From NCBI RefSeq assembly GCF_042678305.1, contig NZ_JBHUDT010000002.1: DNA of 64,000 nt. One strand, given 5' to 3'. Position numbers and translations under genes: made by a program. Positions 55,036 through 63,253 of this stretch are shown piece by piece; within the stretch, counting starts at the first letter, position 1; each line of letters opens with the position of its first letter. This DNA comes from Gelatiniphilus marinus (GTDB lineage: Bacteria; Bacteroidota; Bacteroidia; Flavobacteriales; Flavobacteriaceae). The notes under the pieces are model-generated. The model was not told the origin of the DNA. It was given only the letters and a program-made list of their open reading frames with translations, and made no database searches.

Positions 55036-56979
55036 ATGATTAAAAAAACACCTTCAACTAGTACATTATTTTTAGTATTTCTACTTTTCTGTTTCCTTAA
55101 TGCTTCTGCTCAAAACCATTCCAAAAAAACTATTGATAGTCTTTCGCAGGAACTTAATCTTGAGAAAAACCAAGATAAAAAGTTAGAAATCCTTAACGAT
55201 CTCGTTGATCTCGCTTTTCAATCCGATTTGAATTTAGCTAAACGATATGCTAGAAAGGGTGTCCAATTGGCCGAACAAAGCCAGCATAAAATCTGGCAAC
55301 CTAAATTTTACGAAATGCAAGGCAGAATGCACGCCAACCTCTTGGAACTAGATTCGGCATCCATCAACTTTGATAAAGCTTTAAAAGGTTATACAGAAAT
55401 AGATGACAAAAAAGGGCAGGCCACCACCTATTTTAAAATAGGCTGGGTACATAAACGGCAAGGCAATATTGAAGCAGCCTTAAAGGTAGATTTAAAAGCC
55501 CTAAAACTCATGGAGTCCATAGATGATAAATTAGGAATTGCTGGTGCCTACAATCGAATTTCGGAAGATCTAACTAAACAAGGCCGACTTGAAGAAGCCT
55601 ACGAATATGCACTAAAAACCATTACCCTGTGTAAAAAACAAAACTTTAACGAAGAACTAGCTTATGCCTACACCGCTGCTGGAGATACCCAAATAGCTAT
55701 GGGAAATAGTGAAGCTTCTTTTGGATATTTTGATGAAGCTCTAAATTTGGCAAAATCACTTAATTTTTCCATTTTCGATATTATAAATTTCTCAAATAAT
55801 CGAGCAAATGCTTTAAAACGTATGGGGAAATACGATGAAGCTAAAGCGGCATACGAAACGGCATTATCTACAGCACAAGATGTAAATTATGGCAATGCCA
55901 TATATGTAATTACGGCCAATTTAGGCGAAATTAATTTGCTTTTAGGCAATTATGAAGCCGCCTTAAAATATCAGTTGCAAACAGTAGCCACACAAGAATC
56001 TCAAGGCGATGTGTCCAATTTAACAGAAAACTACCATCATTTAAGCACTATTTATGAGAAATTAGAGAATTATCCGTTGGCCTTAGAGTTTCAAAAAAAA
56101 GCGCTGGTTATGCGCGACAGTACGGCAAAAATAGAAAGCGACAAAACCATGTCTGCTTTAATGACGCAGTTTGAAACCGAAAAAAAAGATCAGACCATTA
56201 ATGCCCAAAACACCCAAATAGCACAACAACGGAAAACACAAATGCTTTATATTGCCATTGCAACTATTTTTGCTTTGGGCTTATTGGGCATGTTTTTTAG
56301 TTTTAAAAATATTAGAAAAAAACGTGAGGCTTTACAAACTTTAAATGAAGCACTCGATGCCAAAAACAGACAGAATGAATTGTTGTTAAAAGAAATTCAC
56401 CATCGGGTAAAAAATAATTTAGAAATGGTAAAGGGGTTAATAGCCTTACAGTCTGCTCATTTGGAAGATTCGGCAACTAAAGATGCCATGATTGCGAGTC
56501 AGAATCGAGTGCAATCCATGGGGATTATTCACCAAAAACTCTATCAAGGTACTAATTTAGGGGCTATAGAAATGAAAGACTACTTCCTAAATTTAGGCGA
56601 TGGTATTTTAGATTCTTTTAATGCAGAAAATAGGGTGCAAATAGAATGTATCATGGAGCAATTGGAATTGGATGTAGATACAGCTGTTCCCATAGGTTTA
56701 ATAGTTAACGAGTTGTTAACCAATGCTATAAAGTATGCGTTTCCAAACACAGAAAACGGTATAATATCCATTCAATTAGAGCAACAATCAAATAGCACGC
56801 TTCACTTAAAAGTAACCGACAATGGTGTGGGGAAAGTTTTAGGCGGCGTACCAAAAGGCACTGGTTTTGGGTCCCAACTCATTCAGCTATTAACCCAGCA
56901 GCTAAATGGCACTATGCAAGAAAATAACGAAAAAGGCACATCGGTTTCATTTCAATTTAAATACCAAAAAGCAGCCTAA
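55036..56979 (+). CDS. TPR sensor histidine kinase (HisKA_2/HWE-like)
   Basis: A 647-residue kinase. A signal peptide (residues 8-25, LFLVFLLFCFLNASAQ) leads into six or more TPR units (residues about 35-380: KGQATTYFKIGWVHKRQGN, LAYAYTAAGDTQIAMGN), one transmembrane helix near 402-422 and a short coiled coil. The HisKA_2 domain has the phospho-His in LLKEIHHRVKNNLEMVKG near 449, and the HATPase has IGLIVNELLTNAIKYAFP near 554 and GTGFGSQLIQLL near 608. It overlaps its response regulator by one base (TAATG), so they are a pair. Ligand unknown. Confidence 0.93.
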   Translation: MIKKTPSTSTLFLVFLLFCFLNASAQNHSKKTIDSLSQELNLEKNQDKKLEILNDLVDLAFQSDLNLAKRYARKGVQLAEQSQHKIWQPKFYEMQGRMHANLLELDSASINFDKALKGYTEIDDKKGQATTYFKIGWVHKRQGNIEAALKVDLKALKLMESIDDKLGIAGAYNRISEDLTKQGRLEEAYEYALKTITLCKKQNFNEELAYAYTAAGDTQIAMGNSEASFGYFDEALNLAKSLNFSIFDIINFSNNRANALKRMGKYDEAKAAYETALSTAQDVNYGNAIYVITANLGEINLLLGNYEAALKYQLQTVATQESQGDVSNLTENYHHLSTIYEKLENYPLALEFQKKALVMRDSTAKIESDKTMSALMTQFETEKKDQTINAQNTQIAQQRKTQMLYIAIATIFALGLLGMFFSFKNIRKKREALQTLNEALDAKNRQNELLLKEIHHRVKNNLEMVKGLIALQSAHLEDSATKDAMIASQNRVQSMGIIHQKLYQGTNLGAIEMKDYFLNLGDGILDSFNAENRVQIECIMEQLELDVDTAVPIGLIVNELLTNAIKYAFPNTENGIISIQLEQQSNSTLHLKVTDNGVGKVLGGVPKGTGFGSQLIQLLTQQLNGTMQENNEKGTSVSFQFKYQKAA

Positions 56980-57722
56980 TGGAGCAACCTGTAAAAATAT
57001 TAATTGTAGAGGACGAGATGGTTATTGCTGCCAATATTTCATTGCAGCTTACCAATCTTGGTTATGAGGTTACTGGCATTATTCCTCGAGGCGAAGAAGC
57101 ACTTCTGCATGTAAAACAAAATCAACCAAACATTGTTTTAATGGATATACAGTTAAAAGGCAGGCTTGATGGTGTGGAGACCGTTAAAATGATGCAGCAG
57201 GATTTCGATATTCCAATTATATATTTAACGGCAAATGCCGATGACGACAACTTCAACCGTGCCAAAGCAACGCATCCTTATGCTTTTATTTCTAAACCCT
57301 TTAAAAAATTAGATTTAAAACGTGCTATAGAGTTAACTATAAATCAGTTTAAAGCTAAAGAAAACAATGGCGATCCGTCTCAAGATATACCTATTTCGCC
57401 ATTTATTTTGAGCGATTGCATTTTTGTTCGCCATCATGAAAAAATGGTTAAAGTGGATATTAAAGACATACTTTATATTGAAGCAGAGCGTAATTATTGC
57501 CGAATTCACTCTAAAGACAAAGAATACCTTTTGGTAATGACGTTAAAGGACATGGATGAAAAATTGCCAAACAAACATTTTATACGTGTGCATCGCTCTT
57601 TTATTATAAACCTTTCGCAAATTGACGAAGTTGCCACAAGCCATATTGTTATTGCCAAAAAAGCTATTCCGTTAAGTAAGACTTTAAAAGAAGAATTGCT
57701 TAATAGACTGCAAACTATTTAG
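56979..57722 (+). CDS. LytTR-family response regulator
   Basis: A 247-residue response regulator. The receiver has acidic Glu11/Asp12/Glu13, phospho-acceptor Asp56 in IVLMDIQLKGRLDG, and Lys in AFISKPFKKLD near 108. The C-terminal LytTR DNA-binding domain is present (VDIKDILYIEAERNYCRIH near 160, HFIRVHRSFIINLSQID near 205). The combination of an HWE-like kinase with a LytTR regulator is not the most frequent pairing but is known in Bacteroidota. Translation is coupled to the kinase by a one-base overlap. Possible targets are the exported protein cluster downstream. Confidence 0.94.
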   Translation: MEQPVKILIVEDEMVIAANISLQLTNLGYEVTGIIPRGEEALLHVKQNQPNIVLMDIQLKGRLDGVETVKMMQQDFDIPIIYLTANADDDNFNRAKATHPYAFISKPFKKLDLKRAIELTINQFKAKENNGDPSQDIPISPFILSDCIFVRHHEKMVKVDIKDILYIEAERNYCRIHSKDKEYLLVMTLKDMDEKLPNKHFIRVHRSFIINLSQIDEVATSHIVIAKKAIPLSKTLKEELLNRLQTI

Positions 57723-57895
57723 CAATACGTTTCCTGTTTTTTTATTTATTAGCCTTCGATAAGTAAAACGATTGCTTCGGACAGAATATGTGCTGTTTCG
57801 TCCTAAACTGGTTTGTTTTGATGTTGATTATCAGTTATTTAGTTGAAGAATCAATAGTGATTCTTAATTAATTAACCATTTTAACGCTATTAATC

Positions 57896-58654
57896 ATGAA
57901 AACCATTAAAACCACCATTTTGTTAGCCGTTCTCTTAATGCTAACACCAATCCTCTCGAATGCACAAAACCAATCGTTTTGGGTTCATGAAGACCAAGTA
58001 AAACCATCAAAACAGGCCGAATACGAAAAAGTAACCAAAGACTTTGTAGAGGCTTGTAAAAAACACGAACTAAAAGATGCAAATTGGGCAGCAGCTCGAG
58101 TAGATAACGGCACTTATATAAGTATTGTACCCATTGAAAATATGGCCGATTTTGATAAAAACCCACTTGCACCTTTAATGGAGAAAATGGGAGAAGAAAA
58201 TTTCAGGGCTATTTTTAAACGATTTGATGCCTGTTACGATAAACATGGCGACTATATGGTCCATTTAATAGAAGACCTCTCGTATATGCCAAATGGTTTA
58301 ATGTCTAATACGCCTGGGAAAGATTACCGCAAATGGCATTACCTTTATGTAACGCCCAGTAATGCGCAAGCACTTCACACAAAAATAAAAGAAATAAAAG
58401 CCCTTTATGAGAAAAAAGGTTCTAAGGAATATTTTAGAATGTACCGTAGTGGATTTGGCACCATGGGCGACTATTATCTGGCTTCTGTTTCTGCAAAAGA
58501 CGAGCAGTCTTACGCAAAAACATCAGACGAAAACGATACGCTTTTAGGTGCAGAGGGTAAAAAATTGTTTTCAGAAATGTTTATCCTTCTCGATAAATAC
58601 GAGGTAAAAACCGGTAGAATGAGACCAGACCTAGCTTATACAGCAAAACAATAA
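57896..58654 (+). CDS. exported protein with tandem ABM-like domains
   Basis: A 252-residue exported protein with a signal peptide (LAVLLMLTPILSNAQ). The mature part seems to be two related alpha/beta units (FWVHEDQVKPSKQAEYEKV near 26 and WHYLYVTPSNAQALHTKIK near 144), each with pattern V.P....EYE...K.F, similar to the dimeric alpha-beta barrel (ABM/NIPSNAP) fold. This is by eye and not certain. It ends near a terminator-like hairpin and may be regulated by the LytTR pair just upstream. A role in binding or converting small hydrophobic compounds is a guess. Confidence 0.6.
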   Translation: MKTIKTTILLAVLLMLTPILSNAQNQSFWVHEDQVKPSKQAEYEKVTKDFVEACKKHELKDANWAAARVDNGTYISIVPIENMADFDKNPLAPLMEKMGEENFRAIFKRFDACYDKHGDYMVHLIEDLSYMPNGLMSNTPGKDYRKWHYLYVTPSNAQALHTKIKEIKALYEKKGSKEYFRMYRSGFGTMGDYYLASVSAKDEQSYAKTSDENDTLLGAEGKKLFSEMFILLDKYEVKTGRMRPDLAYTAKQ

Positions 58655-58665
58655 CCAACCAAACC

Positions 58666-58708
58666 AAAACCTACTGGGGCATTTGTTTCGGTAGGTTTTA
58701 AAAAAAAT
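58666..58708 (+). terminator. candidate terminator
   Basis: AAAACCTAC and GTAGGTTTT are perfect 9-base arms around a 16-base loop. The following bases are A-rich rather than T-rich, so strength is uncertain. Confidence 0.55.
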
Positions 58709-58768
58709 AAAGTTTAATAAATCCCACACCATGGTTGTCGTAATCAAGTCCATAAAAATAAATATATC

Positions 58769-59707
58769 ATGAAAAAAGTTGGCATCATTGGTGGTTCAGG
58801 ATTTATAGGAAGCCACATTACCAAAATATTTTTAGAACACGGCTTCGAGGTTAAGGCTTCAACAACAGATATTTCTAACGAGAATAAATATAAGCACTTA
58901 ATGTATTTAAAAAATGCTGAAAACTTACATATCTGCGAGTTAGATGTAACGCACAAACAGCAATTAAGTGAGTTTGTTTCAGATTGCGATATTTTAGTGC
59001 ATAGTGGCACACCGTTTCAGCTTGACTTTAAAGATGCAAAAACCGAATTGATTGATCCCACCATTAAAGGAACCGAAAATTTCTTAGAGGTAGTTAAGGG
59101 GGTTTCAACGGTTAAAAAAGTGGTTGTAATAGCATCGGTTGCGGCATTTAACACCAATTTTCCTTTGCCCCCAAGCGGAAGAAATCAAGCCGATACTTTT
59201 AATGAAACCGATACGCCTTTTATGAGTGCAGACAGCCATCCGTATGCCCAGGCAAAATTTATGGCAAACCAAACAGTAAATAATTTTATTGCTAAACATA
59301 CTCAACTCGATTTCGAAATTACCAGTGTTTCGCCAGTTGCCGTTTTTGGTAAATCGTTGTCGCAAAGAGCAGATTCAACATCAACGGGCTTGCAGTATGT
59401 AATAAAAAACAACCTAGTGCCCAATGCCTTCATACAAATGCTTTATGATATTGATGCAGAAATGGCTATTGTTAACGTAAAAGATGTTGGGTATAGTGTT
59501 TATAAGGCTGCGACAATTTCCGGATTACACGGTAAAAACTATTTGCTTAGTAGTGAAAGTTACCCCATTTCAGATGTGGGATTAATGCTGAATAATAAAG
59601 CATCAAAAAATTCACCTAAAGTCATTTATCAAAATCAAAAGGCAGTACAAGGCTTGGGTGTAACTTTTCAATCAGTAAAACGAACATTACAAGATTATAA
59701 CTCTTAA
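58769..59707 (+). CDS. NAD-dependent epimerase/dehydratase (SDR)
   Basis: A 312-residue cytosolic extended-SDR oxidoreductase. The Rossmann motif GIIGGSGFIGSH lies at residues 6-17, DILVHSGTPFQLD near 74 and VVVIASVAAFNTNFP near 113 follow, and the catalytic pair is YAQAKF near 158 (YxxxK). It resembles dihydroflavonol-4-reductase/cinnamoyl-CoA reductase-like proteins. Substrate unknown. It sits in a group of small exported and enzymatic genes and is followed nine bases later by an unknown 111-residue gene, so the two are co-transcribed. Confidence 0.9.
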   Translation: MKKVGIIGGSGFIGSHITKIFLEHGFEVKASTTDISNENKYKHLMYLKNAENLHICELDVTHKQQLSEFVSDCDILVHSGTPFQLDFKDAKTELIDPTIKGTENFLEVVKGVSTVKKVVVIASVAAFNTNFPLPPSGRNQADTFNETDTPFMSADSHPYAQAKFMANQTVNNFIAKHTQLDFEITSVSPVAVFGKSLSQRADSTSTGLQYVIKNNLVPNAFIQMLYDIDAEMAIVNVKDVGYSVYKAATISGLHGKNYLLSSESYPISDVGLMLNNKASKNSPKVIYQNQKAVQGLGVTFQSVKRTLQDYNS

Positions 59708-59716
59708 TTAGTTACC

Positions 59717-60052
59717 ATGAAAAACGAATTAACCAAATGGACAAAAGCAGAGCTCAAAATTTATATTCTGATGCTTTGCGCCAAAATAGACAATGACGAA
59801 TCTGAAGAAGAAATGGCTTTGATCAAGTCTAAAACAGATCAAGAAACCTTTAATAAGTTGTATAACGAATTTTCTTGTGATGAAGAAGATAGGTGTTTTG
59901 AGAAAATTGAAGATGCCATTAACCATCACGAATACTCACCAAAAGAGCTTCAGGAATTAAAACAGGAAATTTTAGAAATCTTTCATTCAGATAAAAAATT
60001 CCTAAATAAAGAGCGCTATTTAGAAAAAGTATTTGACAACATTTTATATTAA
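59717..60052 (+). CDS. small acidic helical protein, unknown function
   Basis: A 111-residue cytosolic protein rich in Glu, Lys and Asp (WTKAELKIYILMLCAKID near residue 8, SCDEEDRCFEKIEDAINHHE near 53, IFHSDKKFLNKERYLEK near 88). It has no signal peptide. The pattern resembles TerB-like helical bundles, but key residues cannot be confirmed. It starts nine bases after the reductase stop codon. I do not assign a function. Confidence 0.65.
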   Translation: MKNELTKWTKAELKIYILMLCAKIDNDESEEEMALIKSKTDQETFNKLYNEFSCDEEDRCFEKIEDAINHHEYSPKELQELKQEILEIFHSDKKFLNKERYLEKVFDNILY

Positions 60053-60171
60053 AAATGATGGAAACCAAAACAATACAACCTTTAGCACAAAACATACAAA
60101 TGTTCTGAATAAGAAAGGAAACAGAATTATAACTAACCCGTCTGCTTAAGCAGGCATAAATTTAAAACAAT

Positions 60172-61110
60172 ATGAAAAAAATAATTTTAATGCTCGTCTT
60201 AATGGGCTCAACTATCGCCTTTGCCCAAAAAAAGAACGGAACGGTTTATATAGAACATCCAGCTATAGATGTTGTTGAAACTTACACCAAGGCTTTTGTA
60301 AGTGGCGATACCACAAAAATAGCCAGTTTATTAACCAATGATTTTAAAGCTTACAACGGGCTTTCTACCAATCCAAACGCTAAGGGAACAGAAAAAGCAG
60401 CCTTTATTAAAGGGGCTTACCGTTGGTTTAACGAGTTGGATTATTTTTCTATAGCCGATTTCCCTGGTGCTTATCCAGATGCTATCCAATATAAAAAAGA
60501 CAATAAAGACGATGTGGTATGGGTGCAAACCTGGGATATGCTTAAAGGTGTTCATAAAACCACAGGTGTAAAATTTTCATCGCCCATGCATCGGCTTTTT
60601 GTGGTGAACAAAGACAACAAAATCCAAACAATTATCAACTATTTTAACCAAAGTATTTTTACCGAATTCAGACAAAGTTTTTCAGACAGAACCAACGGTA
60701 CCATTTATAATCACCACGATAATATAAATACCATTCGAAAAGCTTTTTATGCCTTCGAAAATTTAGATGTGGACAAATGCATGAGCTACTTTAGCGACGA
60801 TGCTACATTTTACGATATTAATGATGAATTTGGAGTGGTAAAAAACAAAGCAGAAGCCAAAGCAAGCTGGCAACAATTCTTAAACGATTTTGAAATAAAA
60901 AATATGGAGATGGTAGGTTACCCCGATTATCTGGAATACGAGTTGGACAATGGGCGCGAGGTGTTGTCGTGGTGGAATTATCATTTGGTGCGTAAATCGG
61001 ACAAAAAAGAAATGCAATTGCCTTTACACGCCAGCAGTAGTTTTGATGCCGATGGCAAAATAACCTCCCACATACTCTACTATAGCCAGTCCTTGTTAAA
61101 TGCTAAATAA
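60172..61110 (+). CDS. exported tandem NTF2-like protein
   Basis: A 312-residue exported protein. A signal peptide (LMLVLMGSTIAFAQ) precedes two NTF2-like (SnoaL) domains: domain 1 from AIDVVETYTKAFVSGDTTK near residue 26 to about 165, domain 2 from NTIRKAFYAFENLDVDKC near 186 to 312 (EMVGYPDYLEYELDNGREVL). Each has the alpha-plus-beta pattern with a conical pocket. NTF2-like proteins act as isomerases, hydrolases or binding proteins, and none of these is specified here. It is followed by a frameshifted RidA-like gene and an NTF2-like pseudogene, suggesting related activity in the cluster. Confidence 0.75.
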   Translation: MKKIILMLVLMGSTIAFAQKKNGTVYIEHPAIDVVETYTKAFVSGDTTKIASLLTNDFKAYNGLSTNPNAKGTEKAAFIKGAYRWFNELDYFSIADFPGAYPDAIQYKKDNKDDVVWVQTWDMLKGVHKTTGVKFSSPMHRLFVVNKDNKIQTIINYFNQSIFTEFRQSFSDRTNGTIYNHHDNINTIRKAFYAFENLDVDKCMSYFSDDATFYDINDEFGVVKNKAEAKASWQQFLNDFEIKNMEMVGYPDYLEYELDNGREVLSWWNYHLVRKSDKKEMQLPLHASSSFDADGKITSHILYYSQSLLNAK

Positions 61111-61250
61111 AGCTTTGTAATGACTTAATGTAAATTTAATTTAAAACGGCGTAAACAGTTTTTCAAAAAGGATGTATTGTTTCAGCATAAAACAACAAAA
61201 AGATGAACATTTAAAACATACTAAAAAAACAGAGATTAATAAATAAGAAT

Positions 61251-61791
61251 ATGGTAATGATGAAAACAAAACTTGTATTACTAGGAATTCTTTTAATCAC
61301 TACAATTTCAGTTTTAAGTTGTAATGAAAAAGTAAAAGAAGTTACACAAGAAGAAAATATTGAGGCCATTGCACATTTTAAAAGCGAAACACCAGAATAT
61401 TTCCTATTACGGCCAGAAGTAGAAAAAGCCTATGGCTATTCGCATGCGGTAAAAATCGGGAATTCCATTAAAATATCGGGAGCTGTAAGTATGGACGATG
61501 AAGGCAACCCAACCGCCATTGGCGATTTGGAACAACAAATGAAAAACTGTTACGCCGATTTAGAAAAAATCTTAAAACATTACCATCTTAAAACATTACC
61601 GCTGCACGTTTAACGATGTGGTTAAGGAAGATATTTTTACTACAGATATGCCAAAGTTTTTAGAAGCGGCTGCCTATAGAACTAAAATTTACACCGAACA
61701 ATTCCCAACAGGTTCTTGGCTTGGCGTAAAAGAATTGGCAATTCCAGAATTTATGATAGAAATTGAACTGGAAGTGCATAAAGCTAATTAA
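61251..61791 (+). pseudogene. RidA-like lipoprotein gene broken by a 16-bp duplication
   Basis: The first part is a lipoprotein start (lipobox ISVLSC; ATG at 61257 or 61260 possible) and a RidA/YjgF-like domain: GYSHAVKIGNSIKISGAVS, then GDLEQQMKNCYADLEKILKH. There a 16-base unit, atcttaaaacattacc, occurs twice in tandem (61569-61584, 61585-61600), which shifts the frame and creates a stop at 61611. Removing one copy restores the rest in one frame: FNDVVKEDIFTTDMPKFLEA, then AAYRTKIYTEQFPTGSWLGV and a TAA at 61789-61791. The intact gene would make about 174 residues. The lesion is of the kind that slippage can reverse. Confidence 0.85.
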
Positions 61792-61811
61792 TAAATCAAC
61801 TAAAAAAAATC

Positions 61812-62222
61812 ATGAAAAATAACAAAAACATCCAAATTATTGATAAGATTTATAAAGCATTCGCAGCAGGCGATATACCTACGGTTCTCGGCAATGTGGC
61901 CTCCCCCAACATTGAATGGAACGAAGCCGAAGGAAATAGATAAGCAGATGGCAATCCATATCGAGGTCCAGACGCTATTTTAAACGGTGTATTTGCACGT
62001 CTTGGAGCCGACCACTAGTATTTTAATTTAGCAGATATCGAACTGCACGATATCAGCAACAATAAAGAGTTGGCTACTTTAAGATATGATGCAAAAAATA
62101 AAGCAACAGGCAAAGCCTATAACGCCCAAGCGGCTCATTTATGGGCATTTAATAATGGAAAAGTTATCGCTTTTCAGCAGTATGTGGATACCAAGAAATT
62201 GGCTGATGCAGAGCAAAAATAA
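61812..62222 (+). pseudogene. NTF2-like gene with two in-frame stops
   Basis: One uninterrupted frame of 137 codons encodes an NTF2-like (SnoaL) protein (IQIIDKIYKAFAAGDIPTV near residue 7, AAHLWAFNNGKVIAFQQYVD near 110), but codon 44 is TAA (61941-61943) and codon 69 is TAG (62016-62018). Conserved text continues on both sides of each stop (NPYRGPDAILNGVFARLGA between them). The frame itself is intact; two independent nonsense changes are the simplest reading. It follows the RidA-like pseudogene by 20 bases. Sequencing error would need to have hit twice. It could still make a short N-terminal peptide. Confidence 0.82.
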
Positions 62223-62472
62223 TAGGGTTTAAGAAAATAAAATTTGTAAAAATGAAAGCGCTAAAATTGATTAAAAGAATTAGTTAAAAGTAAGATTTTA
62301 CGATGTAAACATAAGCTAAAAACAACTAAAGCATTTTTTCAAATAAGAGTTATGGCTTTATTAAACCGCATTAAACATCATAATCATAATAGATGTAGCC
62401 TAAAATGCAAATCTAAAGGCCGGCAAGCAGGAAACCGACAAGAGTAGGCTCTAATAAATAAATTCAAAAATT
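62223..62472. other. decayed intergenic stretch
   Basis: 250 bases between two pseudogenes. A short frame beginning MKALKLIKRIS stops after 11 codons (near 62251), and a later MALLNRIKHHNHNR stops soon too. Nothing else is recognisable; it may contain remains of another gene. Confidence 0.4.
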
Positions 62473-62743
62473 ATGAAACAAACCATTGTAACCAGACACA
62501 GAGTAGGCAATTTTAACACTTGGTTAAACGGTCTTCAAGACAGACTTGATGCATTCGCACCTGCTATATCCAGCCCTTAAAACCTTTCAGGATACCGACG
62601 ATCCAAATTCCATAGTATTGATAATGGAAGTTACCGATATGGAAAAATTTAGATCCATTTTAAATAATCCATCACTAAAAGTTAAAAAAGATAAGCACAC
62701 GGTGTTAGAACCTATAACCGTATCCATGCCGGTTAGCTTTTAA
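62473..62743 (+). pseudogene. frameshifted ABM-like protein gene
   Basis: ATG 62473 opens MKQTIVTRHRVGNFNTWLNG, LQDRLDAFAPA, then runs to a stop within about 10 codons. The downstream text continues one frame later (KTFQDTDDPNSIVLIMEVTD, MEKFRSILNNPSLKVKKDKH, TVSMPVSF) to a stop at 62743, the layout of a small ABM-type dimeric alpha-beta protein of about 90 residues. The frames meet near 62560, so one inserted base (or two deleted) explains the break. The second half alone could be translated from ATG 62546 but would lack the first strand and helix. Confidence 0.7.
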
Positions 62744-62796
62744 ACACAGGCTTTTGTGGTAAAACCAACCCAATATTAATTCGTTTAATCGAAAAA

Positions 62797-62832
62797 AAAA
62801 TCCTCGAGGCTCTGTCTTGGGGTTTCCAATAT
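62797..62832. repeat. second copy of the ggaaacccc...ggatttt repeat
   Basis: Reverse complement reads ggaaaccccaagacagagcc then tcgaggatttttttt and aligns by eye with about 36447-36476 (ggaaaccccgaggcacaatc then ttgaggaattttta). The body can form a hairpin between ccccaaga/cgagg-type halves. Confidence 0.5.
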
Positions 62833-63143
62833 CCATAAGCGTTTAGAGTTGTTTTCCAGATCCTTAATAACTATCGGGACTACCTCCAAGATAGTCCATT
62901 TCAAGAAATTTTTATTAAAAGCATTAGGGTTTATCTTCAAAAAAACTAAATTGCGCATAGTGCCAAAGGCAGCCATTATATTAGGCGTAAAAAACACCCT
63001 TAAACACGTTTTTGTATATTTTTGGGTTTTAACTCTATATTTAAAATCACCCAAATCAATTTTAATGCACTTTTTAGCTGTTTTAAGGCGTTTTTAGCTT
63101 AATTAACAAATTGTTGATAATTATTGCATAAACCCGTTAAAAA

Positions 63144-63174
63144 GCTTTTAACAGAGTTTATAATTTTGTATCTT
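63144..63174 (+). promoter_or_regulatory. promoter of gyrB
   Basis: TATCTTTG (63167-63174) matches TAnnTTTG exactly, 19 bases after a TTTT at 63144-63147 in the -33 position (consensus TTTG). The gyrB ATG is about 80 bases further on. Confidence 0.65.
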
Positions 63175-63253
63175 TGTTTGTATTCAAGAGGATGCTTTAA
63201 AGAGTGTCCTTTTTTGTGAAAAAAATTCAGAACTAGATTTTAAAAAACATAAA

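Larger units (their letters stand above)
62744..63253. other. intergenic region before gyrB
   Basis: About 510 bases. It starts with a probable dispersed repeat arm at 62797-62832 (see 36.45 kb). Two overlapping open frames (minus 62785-63054, 89 residues; plus 62849-63097, 82 residues) show no recognisable domain and share the same bases in opposite frames, so neither is accepted. Near the right end is the gyrB promoter. Confidence 0.5.

Noticed and set aside
60056..60109. Short frame METKTIQPLAQNIQMF before the NTF2-like gene
   Set aside because: Only about 17 codons, no continuation in other frames, and no relationship to neighbours; could be chance.
62785..63097. Overlapping open frames on both strands before gyrB
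   Set aside because: They occupy the same bases in opposite directions, one includes a repeat arm, and neither shows a recognisable domain or export signal. A decayed transposase was considered but no DDE or HUH motif could be found.
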